Origin: JBJXFY01 sp046155815
Lineage (GTDB): Bacteria; Verrucomicrobiota; Verrucomicrobiia; Limisphaerales; CAIMTB01
NCBI GenBank assembly: GCA_046155815.1
Contig: JBJXFY010000386.1
Location: 1-12,117 of the forward strand
Reading direction: 5' to 3'
Length of the DNA stretch: 12,117 nucleotides
The translations under genes and the position numbers were made by a program. Position 1 is the first letter of the stretch, and each line of letters begins with the position of its first letter. The notes below the pieces were generated by a model. The model was given only the letters and a program-made list of their open reading frames with translations, searched no databases and was not told the origin of the DNA. Below are positions 6,024-12,117 of this stretch, piece after piece.

Positions 6024-7919
6024 CTACGGTGCCGGCGCGTAATTGAAGTACCCGATGAACATCTCCTCCCAGCTCTGCTCGCCGAAGGTGACGGCCTGGC
6101 CGGGGTTCGGGTTGTAGGGGTTCGCCGCGGAATTATCCCAGCCGCCGGCGCAGACGATGCGCGTGCCGGCCGGCAACCGCTTCGGCTCCGCCAGCCGGTA
6201 GAGCGACTGCCAGTCGAAGCGGTAGTACGGGACGTTCACCAGCGTCTCGCGCGCGCCGCCCGGATAGATGGCGTCGAAGCGGAAGCGGCTCCCGCGGTAG
6301 TGCATGTGCGGGCTGAGCTCGTAAAGCAGGATGTCGCGCGTGACCGCGTACTCCGCGGCGCCGCCATGGTCCGGCGCACCGGCCGGGATGACGAAGCCCG
6401 TGTCAAACGCGGCCGTCGTCTTCAACTCCTTCGCCGGGGCCGTCGGGTGCAGGTAGAAGCCCAGCTCCGTCTGGTCTGTCTCCGGCTGGCCGGTGGCGGT
6501 GTAGTGAAGCTGCCAGACGATGATGTCCCCGCGCTTGAGCAGCTTGCCGGTGCCGGCGGGGAACGGGTCCTGCGCCTGGCCGGGGACGAAGGCGGCGAAG
6601 TAGCCCGCGAGCCCGCCCTGCAGCGCCTCCAGCTCGGCGGCGCCGCCGGAGAACACGAGGACGTGATGCATCACCCGGCGGTTGCTGGGCCGGACGACGG
6701 CGGCGCGCAGCCAGACGTTCGATGGAAACGGGCTTACGGTGAACTCGTACTTGTAGTCCACCGTGCCCGCGGCCGGGATCGAGTAACGCTTCGCCCGGAG
6801 AATCCGGTCCGGCGTGCCCAGCGGCCAGTCGGGCGGCGGGGGCGGGATGCTCTCCGCGAGCGGGTCGGGGCCGCCGCCGCGCGGCGCGCCGCGGTCCAGC
6901 CAGCCCACCAGCTTCGCGAGGTCGGCGGGGGCGGGCATGTCATCGTTGCTCATGGCGAGGTGGTGCGGGTCCGCGTGCCACGGCGGCATCCGCCGCGTGA
7001 GCACCTCGTCCTTGATGAGCGCCGCGAACTGCTCGATGACCGCGTGGTTCGTCATGGCCCACGGGGCGATGTTGCCCGGGCTGTGGCATTTCACGCAGTG
7101 CTTCTGCAGCAGCGGGGCGATGTCCGTGGCGTACTCCGCATCGGGCAGGTTCGGCAGTTCCAGCCGCGTGCCGAAAGGCTCGGTGTGCCGCACCAGCGCC
7201 GGCCGGCCGCCGAGTTCCGCCGCCAGCGCGTCGGCCAGCAGCGCGTGCCGGGCCGCGCCCGCGCCGTCCGCAATGCGCCCGCGATACGACACCGTCCAAA
7301 ACCCGGGCCGCAGCACCACCGCCTCAGGCACGTCCGGGCCGGAGGCCAGTTCGCGCGTCAGCACGCAACCCTCATCCTCGAGCACGGGGAAGTTCAGGCC
7401 GAGCGCCGTGGCCGCGGCGAGGGCGTTGCTGCGCACCAGCCGGCCGTCGGCGGCGAGGATGGCGAAGAAACGGACGGACGGATTCGCCGTCCGCAGCCCG
7501 GCCAGCTCGGCGGCGTGCGGTGCGAGGCTGTCGAGCGACGGCCCGGCCAGCAGCAGCACCACGGCCGGGGCCTCGCCGTGGTAGAACAGCTCGTGCGCAC
7601 GGCCCTCAAGGTCGAGCAGGCGGAAGTTCGGCACCTCGACGGGCACGGCCCCCTGCAGCAGGCGCAGGCGGTAGAAGTTCTGCGGTTTGGTCGAGCAGGT
7701 CGGGTCGGCGACAAAGACGGGCCGGTTCGTCGCGCCGACGGTGGCGATGGACCGCCACGGCGCGCCGGCCAGAAACGCCTCCTGGGCCTCGATGGCTACC
7801 GCGCCGCCAGGATCGGCCGGCACGCCGACCTCGACGAGGCCGCCTGCCTGGCGGATGCCGGCAGTCGGCGCGGCGGCGAAGGCCTGGAGGCCGGACAGAA
7901 ACAGCAGCAGACCAAGCAT
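6024..7919 (-). CDS. Secreted redoxin-like / cytochrome c / type II copper monooxygenase-like protein
   Basis: A 631-residue protein. Order: signal peptide (MLGLLLFLSGLQAFAAA, 1-17); a small beta module ending CSTKPQNFYRLRLL; a thioredoxin/AhpC-like domain (about 95-235) with no CxxC; a heme c site CVKCH (275-279) with MPPWHADP downstream as a possible Met ligand source; then a two-part fold like peptidylglycine monooxygenase (PHM). In the last, His418-His419 (VMHHVLVF), His472 (WQLHYTATG), His538 and His540 (SPHMHYRG), and Met620 (SWEEMFIGYF) match in order and rough spacing the copper ligands of PHM. The protein therefore probably acts outside the cytoplasm and may oxidise an unknown substrate with electrons passed through heme. 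The ATG at 7919 is chosen because it begins the signal peptide; the frame remains open to 8138, but that extension runs through a palindromic repeat. Confidence 0.85.
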   Translation of the reverse strand: MLGLLLFLSGLQAFAAAPTAGIRQAGGLVEVGVPADPGGAVAIEAQEAFLAGAPWRSIATVGATNRPVFVADPTCSTKPQNFYRLRLLQGAVPVEVPNFRLLDLEGRAHELFYHGEAPAVVLLLAGPSLDSLAPHAAELAGLRTANPSVRFFAILAADGRLVRSNALAAATALGLNFPVLEDEGCVLTRELASGPDVPEAVVLRPGFWTVSYRGRIADGAGAARHALLADALAAELGGRPALVRHTEPFGTRLELPNLPDAEYATDIAPLLQKHCVKCHSPGNIAPWAMTNHAVIEQFAALIKDEVLTRRMPPWHADPHHLAMSNDDMPAPADLAKLVGWLDRGAPRGGGPDPLAESIPPPPPDWPLGTPDRILRAKRYSIPAAGTVDYKYEFTVSPFPSNVWLRAAVVRPSNRRVMHHVLVFSGGAAELEALQGGLAGYFAAFVPGQAQDPFPAGTGKLLKRGDIIVWQLHYTATGQPETDQTELGFYLHPTAPAKELKTTAAFDTGFVIPAGAPDHGGAAEYAVTRDILLYELSPHMHYRGSRFRFDAIYPGGARETLVNVPYYRFDWQSLYRLAEPKRLPAGTRIVCAGGWDNSAANPYNPNPGQAVTFGEQSWEEMFIGYFNYAPAP

Positions 7920-7940
7920 GAAGACGGAACCTACCGGCCG

Positions 7941-8084
7941 GGGAGCGCACGCGTCCCGCGTGCCGCCGACGGCGTCGCGCCGTCGGCCTCGTGCCACCAT
8001 GTCAGGGCCGCCGGGGCGGAAAAAATGGTGGGACGAAGTGGGCCGCGCGACGCCGCCCACGCCACGCCGGAGGCGTGTGCTCCC
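7941..8084. repeat. 144-bp imperfect palindromic element (repeat/MITE-like)
   Basis: The two 60-base halves, 7941-8000 and 8025-8084, are reverse complements at 47 of 60 positions by my hand alignment, centred at 8012/8013. The termini are GGGAGCGCACGCG and the complement of GGGAGCACACGCC. Within each half are smaller hairpins: GCACGCG-TCC-CGCGTGC (7947-7963), a 10-bp stem around 7964-7986, and CACGCC-GGA-GGCGTG (8063-8077). GGCGTCGCGC is identical in both halves, and CCACCAT (7994-8000) mirrors ATGGTGG (8025-8031). A short GCTCCC-TT-GGGAGC (8079-8092) abuts the right end. It carries no gene. It lies in the 225-bp gap upstream of the heme-copper gene, ending 21 bp before its start, so it would be in its 5' region. 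The rest of the gap (8085-8144) shows nothing further. Confidence 0.75.
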
Positions 8085-8144
8085 TTGGGAGCATGGCGGC
8101 ATTGCAGGCGGAAGGACTAGGACGACTGGAGCGCGCATGAGAAA

Positions 8145-9011
8145 TCAGCGTTTCGCGGTGAAGCTGTTATAGGTCATCTCGAGCCAGCGGCCGGTGTTGA
8201 TGAAGCCCGTGCCCCAGTCCTTCCACTTCTCCGGCAGGCCCGCGGCCTTCACGTCGTCGAGCGACTTGCCGGCGGCGATGGCATCCCGGACGAGGCCGGT
8301 GGTTTCCTTCAGCATGGCCAGAAAGTTCTTCAGGTCGTCCACGCTGGCCAGCGCGCCGTGGCCGGGGATGACCTTCGCGTCGGACGGGATCAGCGCGAGC
8401 GCGGTTTCGACGTTGCTGATGTAGCCCGCCACGTCGCCGCCGCTGCCGAGGTCCACGAACGGGAAGCGGTCCCGGAAGAACTGGTCGCCCAGGTGGATCA
8501 CGTTCGACGTCCTGAACCACACCAGAGCGTCGCCGTCCGTGTGCCCGGGCGGAAGCGGGATCACCCGGATCTCCTCGCCGTTGAAGTGCAGCGAGAGCGC
8601 GCCGTCCTTGAAGGTGATGTCCGGCAGCGCGCTCGCGGCGGCGGGCGGGTTCGCGCCGAGCAGGCGCGTGCGGACGTTCTCGTGCGCGACGACGTGGGCG
8701 TTCGTGCCGAAGAAGGCGTTGCCGCCCGTATGGTCACCGTGCCAGTGCGTGTTCAGCACGAACTGGAGCTTCCCCGCGGACAGCCGCTTCAGCGCCGCCT
8801 CGATCTTCGGCGCGAGCGGCGCAAACTGCGTGTCCACGATCAGCACGCCGTCGTCGCCCGTGAGCACGCCGATGTTGCCGCCGGCGCCCTCGAGCATGTG
8901 AATGTTCGCGGCGACGGGGACGACCTTGATCTCGACCTGTGAGAAGTCGCGCTGGGCGGCGGCGGTGAAGGCGGCGAGGCCGAGCGCCGCGGCGAGAAGG
9001 AGGACTTTCAC
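8145..9011 (-). CDS. Secreted metallo-beta-lactamase-fold hydrolase
   Basis: A 288-residue MBL-fold protein from the GTG at 9011. The signal peptide is MKVLLLAAALGLAAFTAAA (cleavage near residue 19-20), so it acts in the periplasm or outside. The zinc-binding set is complete: THWHGDHTGG (88-97; His89, His91, Asp93, His94), GHTDGD (156-161; His157), HLGDQ (173-177; Asp176) and PGHG (216-219; His218). The NTHWHGDH and GGDVAGYISNVETAL stretches resemble periplasmic MBL hydrolases of unknown substrate found with redox genes, not a clear antibiotic-degrading lactamase. An in-frame ATG at 9050 would add 13 residues before the hydrophobic core; the frame stays open to 9125, overlapping the apt stop. 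I prefer the compact signal peptide. It lies between apt and the heme-copper gene, all on the same strand. Confidence 0.88.
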   Translation of the reverse strand: MKVLLLAAALGLAAFTAAAQRDFSQVEIKVVPVAANIHMLEGAGGNIGVLTGDDGVLIVDTQFAPLAPKIEAALKRLSAGKLQFVLNTHWHGDHTGGNAFFGTNAHVVAHENVRTRLLGANPPAAASALPDITFKDGALSLHFNGEEIRVIPLPPGHTDGDALVWFRTSNVIHLGDQFFRDRFPFVDLGSGGDVAGYISNVETALALIPSDAKVIPGHGALASVDDLKNFLAMLKETTGLVRDAIAAGKSLDDVKAAGLPEKWKDWGTGFINTGRWLEMTYNSFTAKR

Positions 9012-9087
9012 GGGCGGCAGCGTAGCCGCGCGGGGGAAAAGGGCCAGCATGCTGCCGGGACCGATCTCCGGCCCGCGGCGGGGCACC

Positions 9088-9112
9088 TTCGGCGACGGAG
9101 CGTCGCCGCCAC
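9088..9112. repeat. Hairpin repeat, copy A (apt to MBL gap)
   Basis: An 8-bp stem CGGCGACG-GAG-CGTCGCCG (9090-9108) inside a 25-base stretch that recurs at 11841-11865 with 23 of 25 bases identical. It lies in the 110-bp gap between the apt stop and the MBL gene start on the minus strand. The strong GC stem could act on the transcript (processing or partial termination), but no T-run follows. Probably a member of a dispersed repeat family. Confidence 0.55.
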
Positions 9113-9121
9113 CTCGGGGCC

Positions 9122-9685
9122 TCAATACGTGACCAGCGAGCGGACGGGATGGCCCTCGAGACGCCGCCGGCCGTCGAGGAAGGCGAGTTCAATGACGAAC
9201 GCCACCTGCACAATTCGGGCGCCCAGCTTCTTCACGAGGCTGGCCGCCGCCGCGGCGGTGCCGCCGGTGGCGAGCAGGTCGTCCACCAGCAGCACGCGCG
9301 CGCCGGGCTTCAGGGCGTCCACGTGCATGGCGACGGCCGCGTGGCCGTACTCGAGGGCGTACTCCTCCTCGAACGTGCGCCAGGGCAGCTTGCCGGCCTT
9401 GCGCACGGGCACGAAGCCGGCCCCGAGCCGCACCGCGGCGGCGGCGGCGAAGATGAAGCCGCGCGCGTCAATGCCCACCACGGCGTCCACCGCGCCGGGC
9501 GCGACGCCCGCGGTGAGGTGCTCGATCGTGGCGGCGAGCAGGCGCGCGTCGGCGAGGACGGGCGTGATATCCTTGAACTGGATGCCGGGTTTCGGGAAGT
9601 CCGGCACGTTGCGGACGGCGGCGGCGATCTCGGCGACGGTGGCGGGCGGCACGGCCGAATTTCTCGCCGGGCCGGCCGGAAACAT
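9122..9685 (-). CDS. apt: Adenine phosphoribosyltransferase
   Basis: Apt is a cytoplasmic purine-salvage enzyme joining adenine and PRPP to make AMP and pyrophosphate. The 187-residue product is near the family length (E. coli about 183). Signatures: VPDFPKPGIQFKDITPVLAD (27-46), GIDARGFIFAAA (71-82), FVPVRKAGKLPW (91-102), EEYALEYG (107-114) and the PRPP-binding motif VLLVDDLLATGGTA (131-144). The ATG at 9685 has a weak Shine-Dalgarno-like GCAGG about 9 bases upstream; a GTG 11 codons later (before PPATVAEI) is another possible start, since the first residues are not conserved. It lies 69 bp after the S9 peptidase gene and 110 bp before the MBL gene on the same strand, with no metabolic link to either. 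Confidence 0.96.
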   Translation of the reverse strand: MFPAGPARNSAVPPATVAEIAAAVRNVPDFPKPGIQFKDITPVLADARLLAATIEHLTAGVAPGAVDAVVGIDARGFIFAAAAAVRLGAGFVPVRKAGKLPWRTFEEEYALEYGHAAVAMHVDALKPGARVLLVDDLLATGGTAAAAASLVKKLGARIVQVAFVIELAFLDGRRRLEGHPVRSLVTY

Positions 9686-9690
9686 GAAGG

Positions 9691-9716
9691 AAAACCTGCC
9701 TTCACCTGCCCGCAGG
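9691..9716 (-). promoter_or_regulatory. Small alternative hairpin with T-run upstream of apt
   Basis: On the minus strand CCTGC (9716-9712) can pair either with the adjacent GCAGG (9709-9705, 2-base loop) or with a second GCAGG (9699-9695, 12-base loop) that is followed by TTTT (9694-9691). The second GCAGG is also the Shine-Dalgarno-like sequence of apt. It could be a weak terminator for the S9 gene or a small switch affecting apt translation. Stems of 5 bp are weak, so this is a low-confidence call. Confidence 0.2.
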
Positions 9717-9754
9717 CCGGCGGAATGACGCGGCCTGACCGGCGCGCGACCCGG

Positions 9755-11710
9755 TCATTTCTTCCCAATCTCCCGCACCAACGCCGTCGAGCCGGGCTGC
9801 GGATCGGCGATCATCGGCTCGTAGCGGCCGCCCAGCACCTCGGCGAGGAACTTCTCCTCGCGCCCCTGGAAATCGAGCCGGTTCTCCGGCCGCGCGAAGC
9901 CGTGCCCCTCGTCGGGGTACAGCACGTAGGTCGCCCGCCCGCCGGTCTTCTCGATGGCGGCCACGATCTGCTCGCTCTCGGCCTGCTTCACCCGCGGGTC
10001 GTTCGCGCCCTGGCCGATCAGCAGCGGGCGCCGGATCTGGTCCGCCTTGAAGAGCGGCGAGGCGTTGCGGATCAGGTCGGCGTCCCGCGGGTCGTCAATG
10101 CTGCCCACGCGCACGTCGAACATCGCCCGCAGCGGTTTCCAGTACGGCGGGACGGTGCCGAGCAGCGTCTTGATGTTCGACGGCCCGACGATGTCCACGC
10201 CGGCGGCGAAGACCTCGGGCGTGAAGGCCAGCCCGGCCAGCGCGGCGTAGCCGCCGTAGGAGCCGCCCGTGATCGCCACCTTCCGCGGATCGGCGATGCC
10301 CTCCTTCACGGCCCAGTTCACGGCGTCAATCAGGTCGTCGTGCATCTTCAGGCCCCACTGGCGGTTGCCGGCGTTGAGGAACTTCTTCCCGTAGCCGGTG
10401 GAGCCGCGGAAGTTCACCTGGAGCACGGCGTAGCCGCGGTTCGCGTACCATTGCGCCGGGGCGTCGAAGCCCCAGGTGTCCCGCGCCCACGGGCCGCCGT
10501 GGACGTTCAGCACCATCGGCAGGTTCTTCGGCTCCACGCCCGCGGGCAGCGTGAGGTAGCCGTGCAGCGTGAGGCCGTCGCGGGCCGGGATCTTCACGGG
10601 CTTCATCGGCGCGAGCGTGTGGCCGTCGAGCTTCGGCTGCGCGCTGAAGAGGAAATCCCCCTGCCTCGCCGTCCGGTTCCACGAGTAGTAGCGCGTCGAG
10701 CCGCGATCGGTGGTGAAGGCCACCAGCCACACGTCGTCCGAGTCGCTCCGGCTCACGATGAAGAAGTCGCCGTCGTGCAGCCGCCGGATGCCATCGAAGT
10801 CGGCCTGCACGGCCGGATCAATCACCTTCCACGCCGAGCGGCCCGGCTCGAAGGACACCGCCTGCACGACGTGCCGCGTGGGATGCACCAGCACCATTCC
10901 GGCGTCCACCTCGTCGGACGCGGCAACCACCGTCTCCGTGCCGGTGGCGAGGTCGCGCTCGATTACCGCGGTGGTGTCGCGGCCGAGCGAGGACTCGAGG
11001 ATCAGCCGCCGGCCGTCCGCGGTGAAGTCGTGGACGCCAAGGTTCTCGTCCGGGCCGACCTTGAGGAACGTGCGCCAAGGAGCGTCCACGGCGTCGCGCA
11101 CGCGGATCTCCGTGCCGCCGTCCGGCGTGCTGATGGTGGCGGCGCGGACCTTGAACTGCGCGTCCGCCTGCCAGCCGACGACGTCGCCGGGGTTCCGCGT
11201 GTCCTCCGTGAGCGCACCGGTCAGGAGGTTGAGGCGCTGCACGTCGAACAGGGCGCGGTCGCGGGCGTTCAGCGTGACGAGGATCTCGTCCGGGAAATCG
11301 CGGTGCGTGGCGAGGATCTCGGCGCGCACGCCCTGGATGGCGGTGAAGTTGCGGACGTTGCCGCCGGCCAGGTCCGCGCCGTGGACCTGGAAGTTTTCGT
11401 CGCCGTCCGTGTCCTGCAGATAGAGGAGCATCCGGCTGCTGCGCGCCCAGCGGTACATGCGGATGCCGCGCTTCGGGTCGGCGGTGACGATGCGGTCGTC
11501 GTCCTGCCCGAGCGTCTTCACCCAGACCTGGAGGACGTTGTTCGTGTCGGGCGCGAGCCAGGCGAGCCGCTTCCCGTCGGGCGAGAGCTGGGGGCCGGTG
11601 CGTTCGGGGTTGCCGAAGAGCACCTGGCGCGGGATGAGCGGCGGGAGTTCGGCGCGGGCGGCGGTCGTGGCGAGCGTCATGGCGAAAAGGGCGGCGAGCA
11701 GGCGGCGCAT
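9755..11710 (-). CDS. Secreted S9-family prolyl oligopeptidase-like serine peptidase
   Basis: A 651-residue S9-family peptidase that cuts short peptides, often after Pro or releasing acylated or dipeptide ends; the exact specificity is not readable. It begins with a signal peptide (MRRLLAALFAMTLATTAARA, 1-20), so it acts outside the cytoplasm. Residues about 25-380 form the beta-propeller-like region with repeats such as QLSPDGKRLAWLAP and HDFTADGRRLILESS. The C-terminal alpha/beta-hydrolase domain has NVHGGPW (403-408), the nucleophile motif GGSYGGY with Ser484, Asp571 in GANDPRV and His603 in DEGHGF, giving a complete triad. The ATG at 11710 starts the signal peptide; the frame is open farther upstream to 12037, but only as a shadow of the previous gene and intergenic repeats. 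Length is typical for the family. Confidence 0.95.
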   Translation of the reverse strand: MRRLLAALFAMTLATTAARAELPPLIPRQVLFGNPERTGPQLSPDGKRLAWLAPDTNNVLQVWVKTLGQDDDRIVTADPKRGIRMYRWARSSRMLLYLQDTDGDENFQVHGADLAGGNVRNFTAIQGVRAEILATHRDFPDEILVTLNARDRALFDVQRLNLLTGALTEDTRNPGDVVGWQADAQFKVRAATISTPDGGTEIRVRDAVDAPWRTFLKVGPDENLGVHDFTADGRRLILESSLGRDTTAVIERDLATGTETVVAASDEVDAGMVLVHPTRHVVQAVSFEPGRSAWKVIDPAVQADFDGIRRLHDGDFFIVSRSDSDDVWLVAFTTDRGSTRYYSWNRTARQGDFLFSAQPKLDGHTLAPMKPVKIPARDGLTLHGYLTLPAGVEPKNLPMVLNVHGGPWARDTWGFDAPAQWYANRGYAVLQVNFRGSTGYGKKFLNAGNRQWGLKMHDDLIDAVNWAVKEGIADPRKVAITGGSYGGYAALAGLAFTPEVFAAGVDIVGPSNIKTLLGTVPPYWKPLRAMFDVRVGSIDDPRDADLIRNASPLFKADQIRRPLLIGQGANDPRVKQAESEQIVAAIEKTGGRATYVLYPDEGHGFARPENRLDFQGREEKFLAEVLGGRYEPMIADPQPGSTALVREIGKK

Positions 11711-11840
11711 CGGGCGGGGCGGTTGGTGTGGACGGCGTGAGGGTCGCGCGGCCGGCGCTCCCGGCGCGGATGAAACGCCGGACGCCGGGCGGGGGCAATG
11801 CGGATTGCGGCGGGGGACGCGAGGGGCGCCGCGGACACTT

Positions 11841-11873
11841 TTCGGCGCCGGGGCGTCGCCGCCACGGTGGCGG
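11841..11873. repeat. Hairpin repeat, copy B, with adjoining palindrome
   Basis: Positions 11841-11865 match copy A (9088-9112) at 23 of 25 bases. Overlapping its right end is the palindrome CCGCCAC-G-GTGGCGG (11859-11873), which ends 3 bases before the stop codon of the partial gene at 11877. It lies in the 166-bp gap between that gene and the S9 peptidase (11711-11876), whose remainder is GC-rich with short possible hairpins but no gene. The palindrome could help end the upstream transcript. Confidence 0.55.
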
Positions 11874-11876
11874 GCG

Positions 11877-12116
11877 CTACCGCGCCGGCGCGGGCGCGTT
11901 CGTGGCGGCGGGCAGGAGGCCGTAGCGGCGCATGAGTTCCACCGACATTGTGGGCGCGTTGGTGCCGCCCGCGGTGCGTTGTGACTTGAACCGCTTCGCC
12001 AGCTCCGCCGCCTGCCACGGCGCGAACTCCGCGTCACTGGCCCGCAGCGGCAGCACGGCGTCCTTCGCGTTCCACCAGCGCAAGGTGGGGGCCTTGGGAT
12101 TGAGCGGCGTGAAGTC
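11877..12116 (-). CDS. Unrecognised protein, C-terminal part (5' end outside window)
   Basis: The minus-strand frame is open from the right edge to a TAG at 11879-11877, giving the last 79 residues of a longer protein. The visible part reads DFTPLNPKAPTLRWWNAKD, then charged and helical stretches (APWQAAELAKRFKSQ), MSVELMRRYGLLP and a low-complexity Ala/Pro/Thr tail (AATNAPAPAR). No domain, membrane span or catalytic motif can be recognised, and the Ala/Pro tail looks disordered. It is upstream of, and codirectional with, the S9 peptidase gene, 166 bp away, with repeat copy B in between. A short internal start around 12083 is possible but unlikely because the frame continues to the edge. Confidence 0.6.
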   Translation of the reverse strand, partial: DFTPLNPKAPTLRWWNAKDAVLPLRASDAEFAPWQAAELAKRFKSQRTAGGTNAPTMSVELMRRYGLLPAATNAPAPAR

Positions 12117-12117
12117 G

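Noticed and set aside
6300..8120. 606-codon plus-strand open frame opposite the heme-copper gene
   Set aside because: Composition is Arg/Gly/Val/Ala-rich without motifs, and the opposite strand carries clear heme and copper motifs and a signal peptide.
7920..8138. 73-residue N-terminal extension of the heme-copper protein
   Set aside because: The extension is encoded largely by the palindromic element and lacks protein character; a proper signal peptide starts at 7919.
8145..9011. MBL-fold protein as an antibiotic-resistance beta-lactamase
   Set aside because: The zinc motif is shared by many hydrolases; nothing specific to a true lactamase subclass is visible, and the context has no resistance genes.
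9149..11740. 863-codon plus-strand open frame spanning apt and the S9 peptidase
   Set aside because: It runs antisense through two well-identified genes and their gap, with His/Arg/Val-rich shadow composition and no recognisable domain.
11711..12037. 109-residue upstream extension of the S9 peptidase frame
   Set aside because: It passes through the intergenic repeat and the out-of-frame end of the upstream gene; the signal peptide begins at 11710.

Overview
The window is very GC-rich, dense bacterial DNA (roughly 70% G+C by eye). Gene spacing is short, Shine-Dalgarno sequences are weak or absent at many starts, and GC-rich palindromic repeats sit between genes. The layout, together with a secreted protein that combines a module ending in QNFYRL, a heme c site and a type II copper monooxygenase fold, suggests a member of the Verrucomicrobiota, possibly Limisphaerales/Pedosphaera-like. 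The lineage is an inference; there is no rRNA or tRNA gene to settle it.

Left part, plus strand (3-5951). The 3' end of an unrecognised gene is followed by a promoter-like sequence and a tightly packed run: hisD, a DUF433 antitoxin-like gene, a frameshifted DUF5615 toxin-like gene, hisC, a 60-residue single-pass membrane protein, ruvC, a 74-residue single-pass membrane protein, ruvA, and a DUF374-type acyltransferase. Many junctions overlap by 4 bases (ATGA or GTGA) or are 3 bases apart, so most of the run is probably one transcript. It links histidine biosynthesis (HisD, HisC), Holliday-junction processing (RuvC, RuvA; no ruvB here) and lipid acylation. The toxin-antitoxin pair sits inside the his segment, and its toxin appears dead twice over: a +1 frameshift and an Ala where the conserved acidic residue should be.

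Middle (5952-6023). The two convergent gene blocks meet at a perfect 24-bp inverted repeat that almost fills the gap.

Right part, minus strand (12116-6024). In transcription order: the C-terminal end of an unrecognised gene, a secreted S9 prolyl-oligopeptidase-family peptidase, apt (adenine salvage), a secreted metallo-beta-lactamase-fold hydrolase, and a secreted redoxin-like/cytochrome c/copper monooxygenase-like protein. The gaps between these genes are longer (69-225 bp) and carry repeats: a 144-bp imperfect palindrome just upstream of the heme-copper gene, and two copies of a shorter hairpin repeat elsewhere. Three of the four complete genes encode exported proteins, which points to periplasmic or outer-surface work, but I see no evidence of a common pathway.

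The most notable points are the multidomain heme-copper protein with a full set of PHM-type copper ligands, the decayed toxin-antitoxin module inside the his genes, and the 144-bp two-fold symmetric intergenic element. I found no CRISPR array, transposase, phage gene, tRNA or rRNA.
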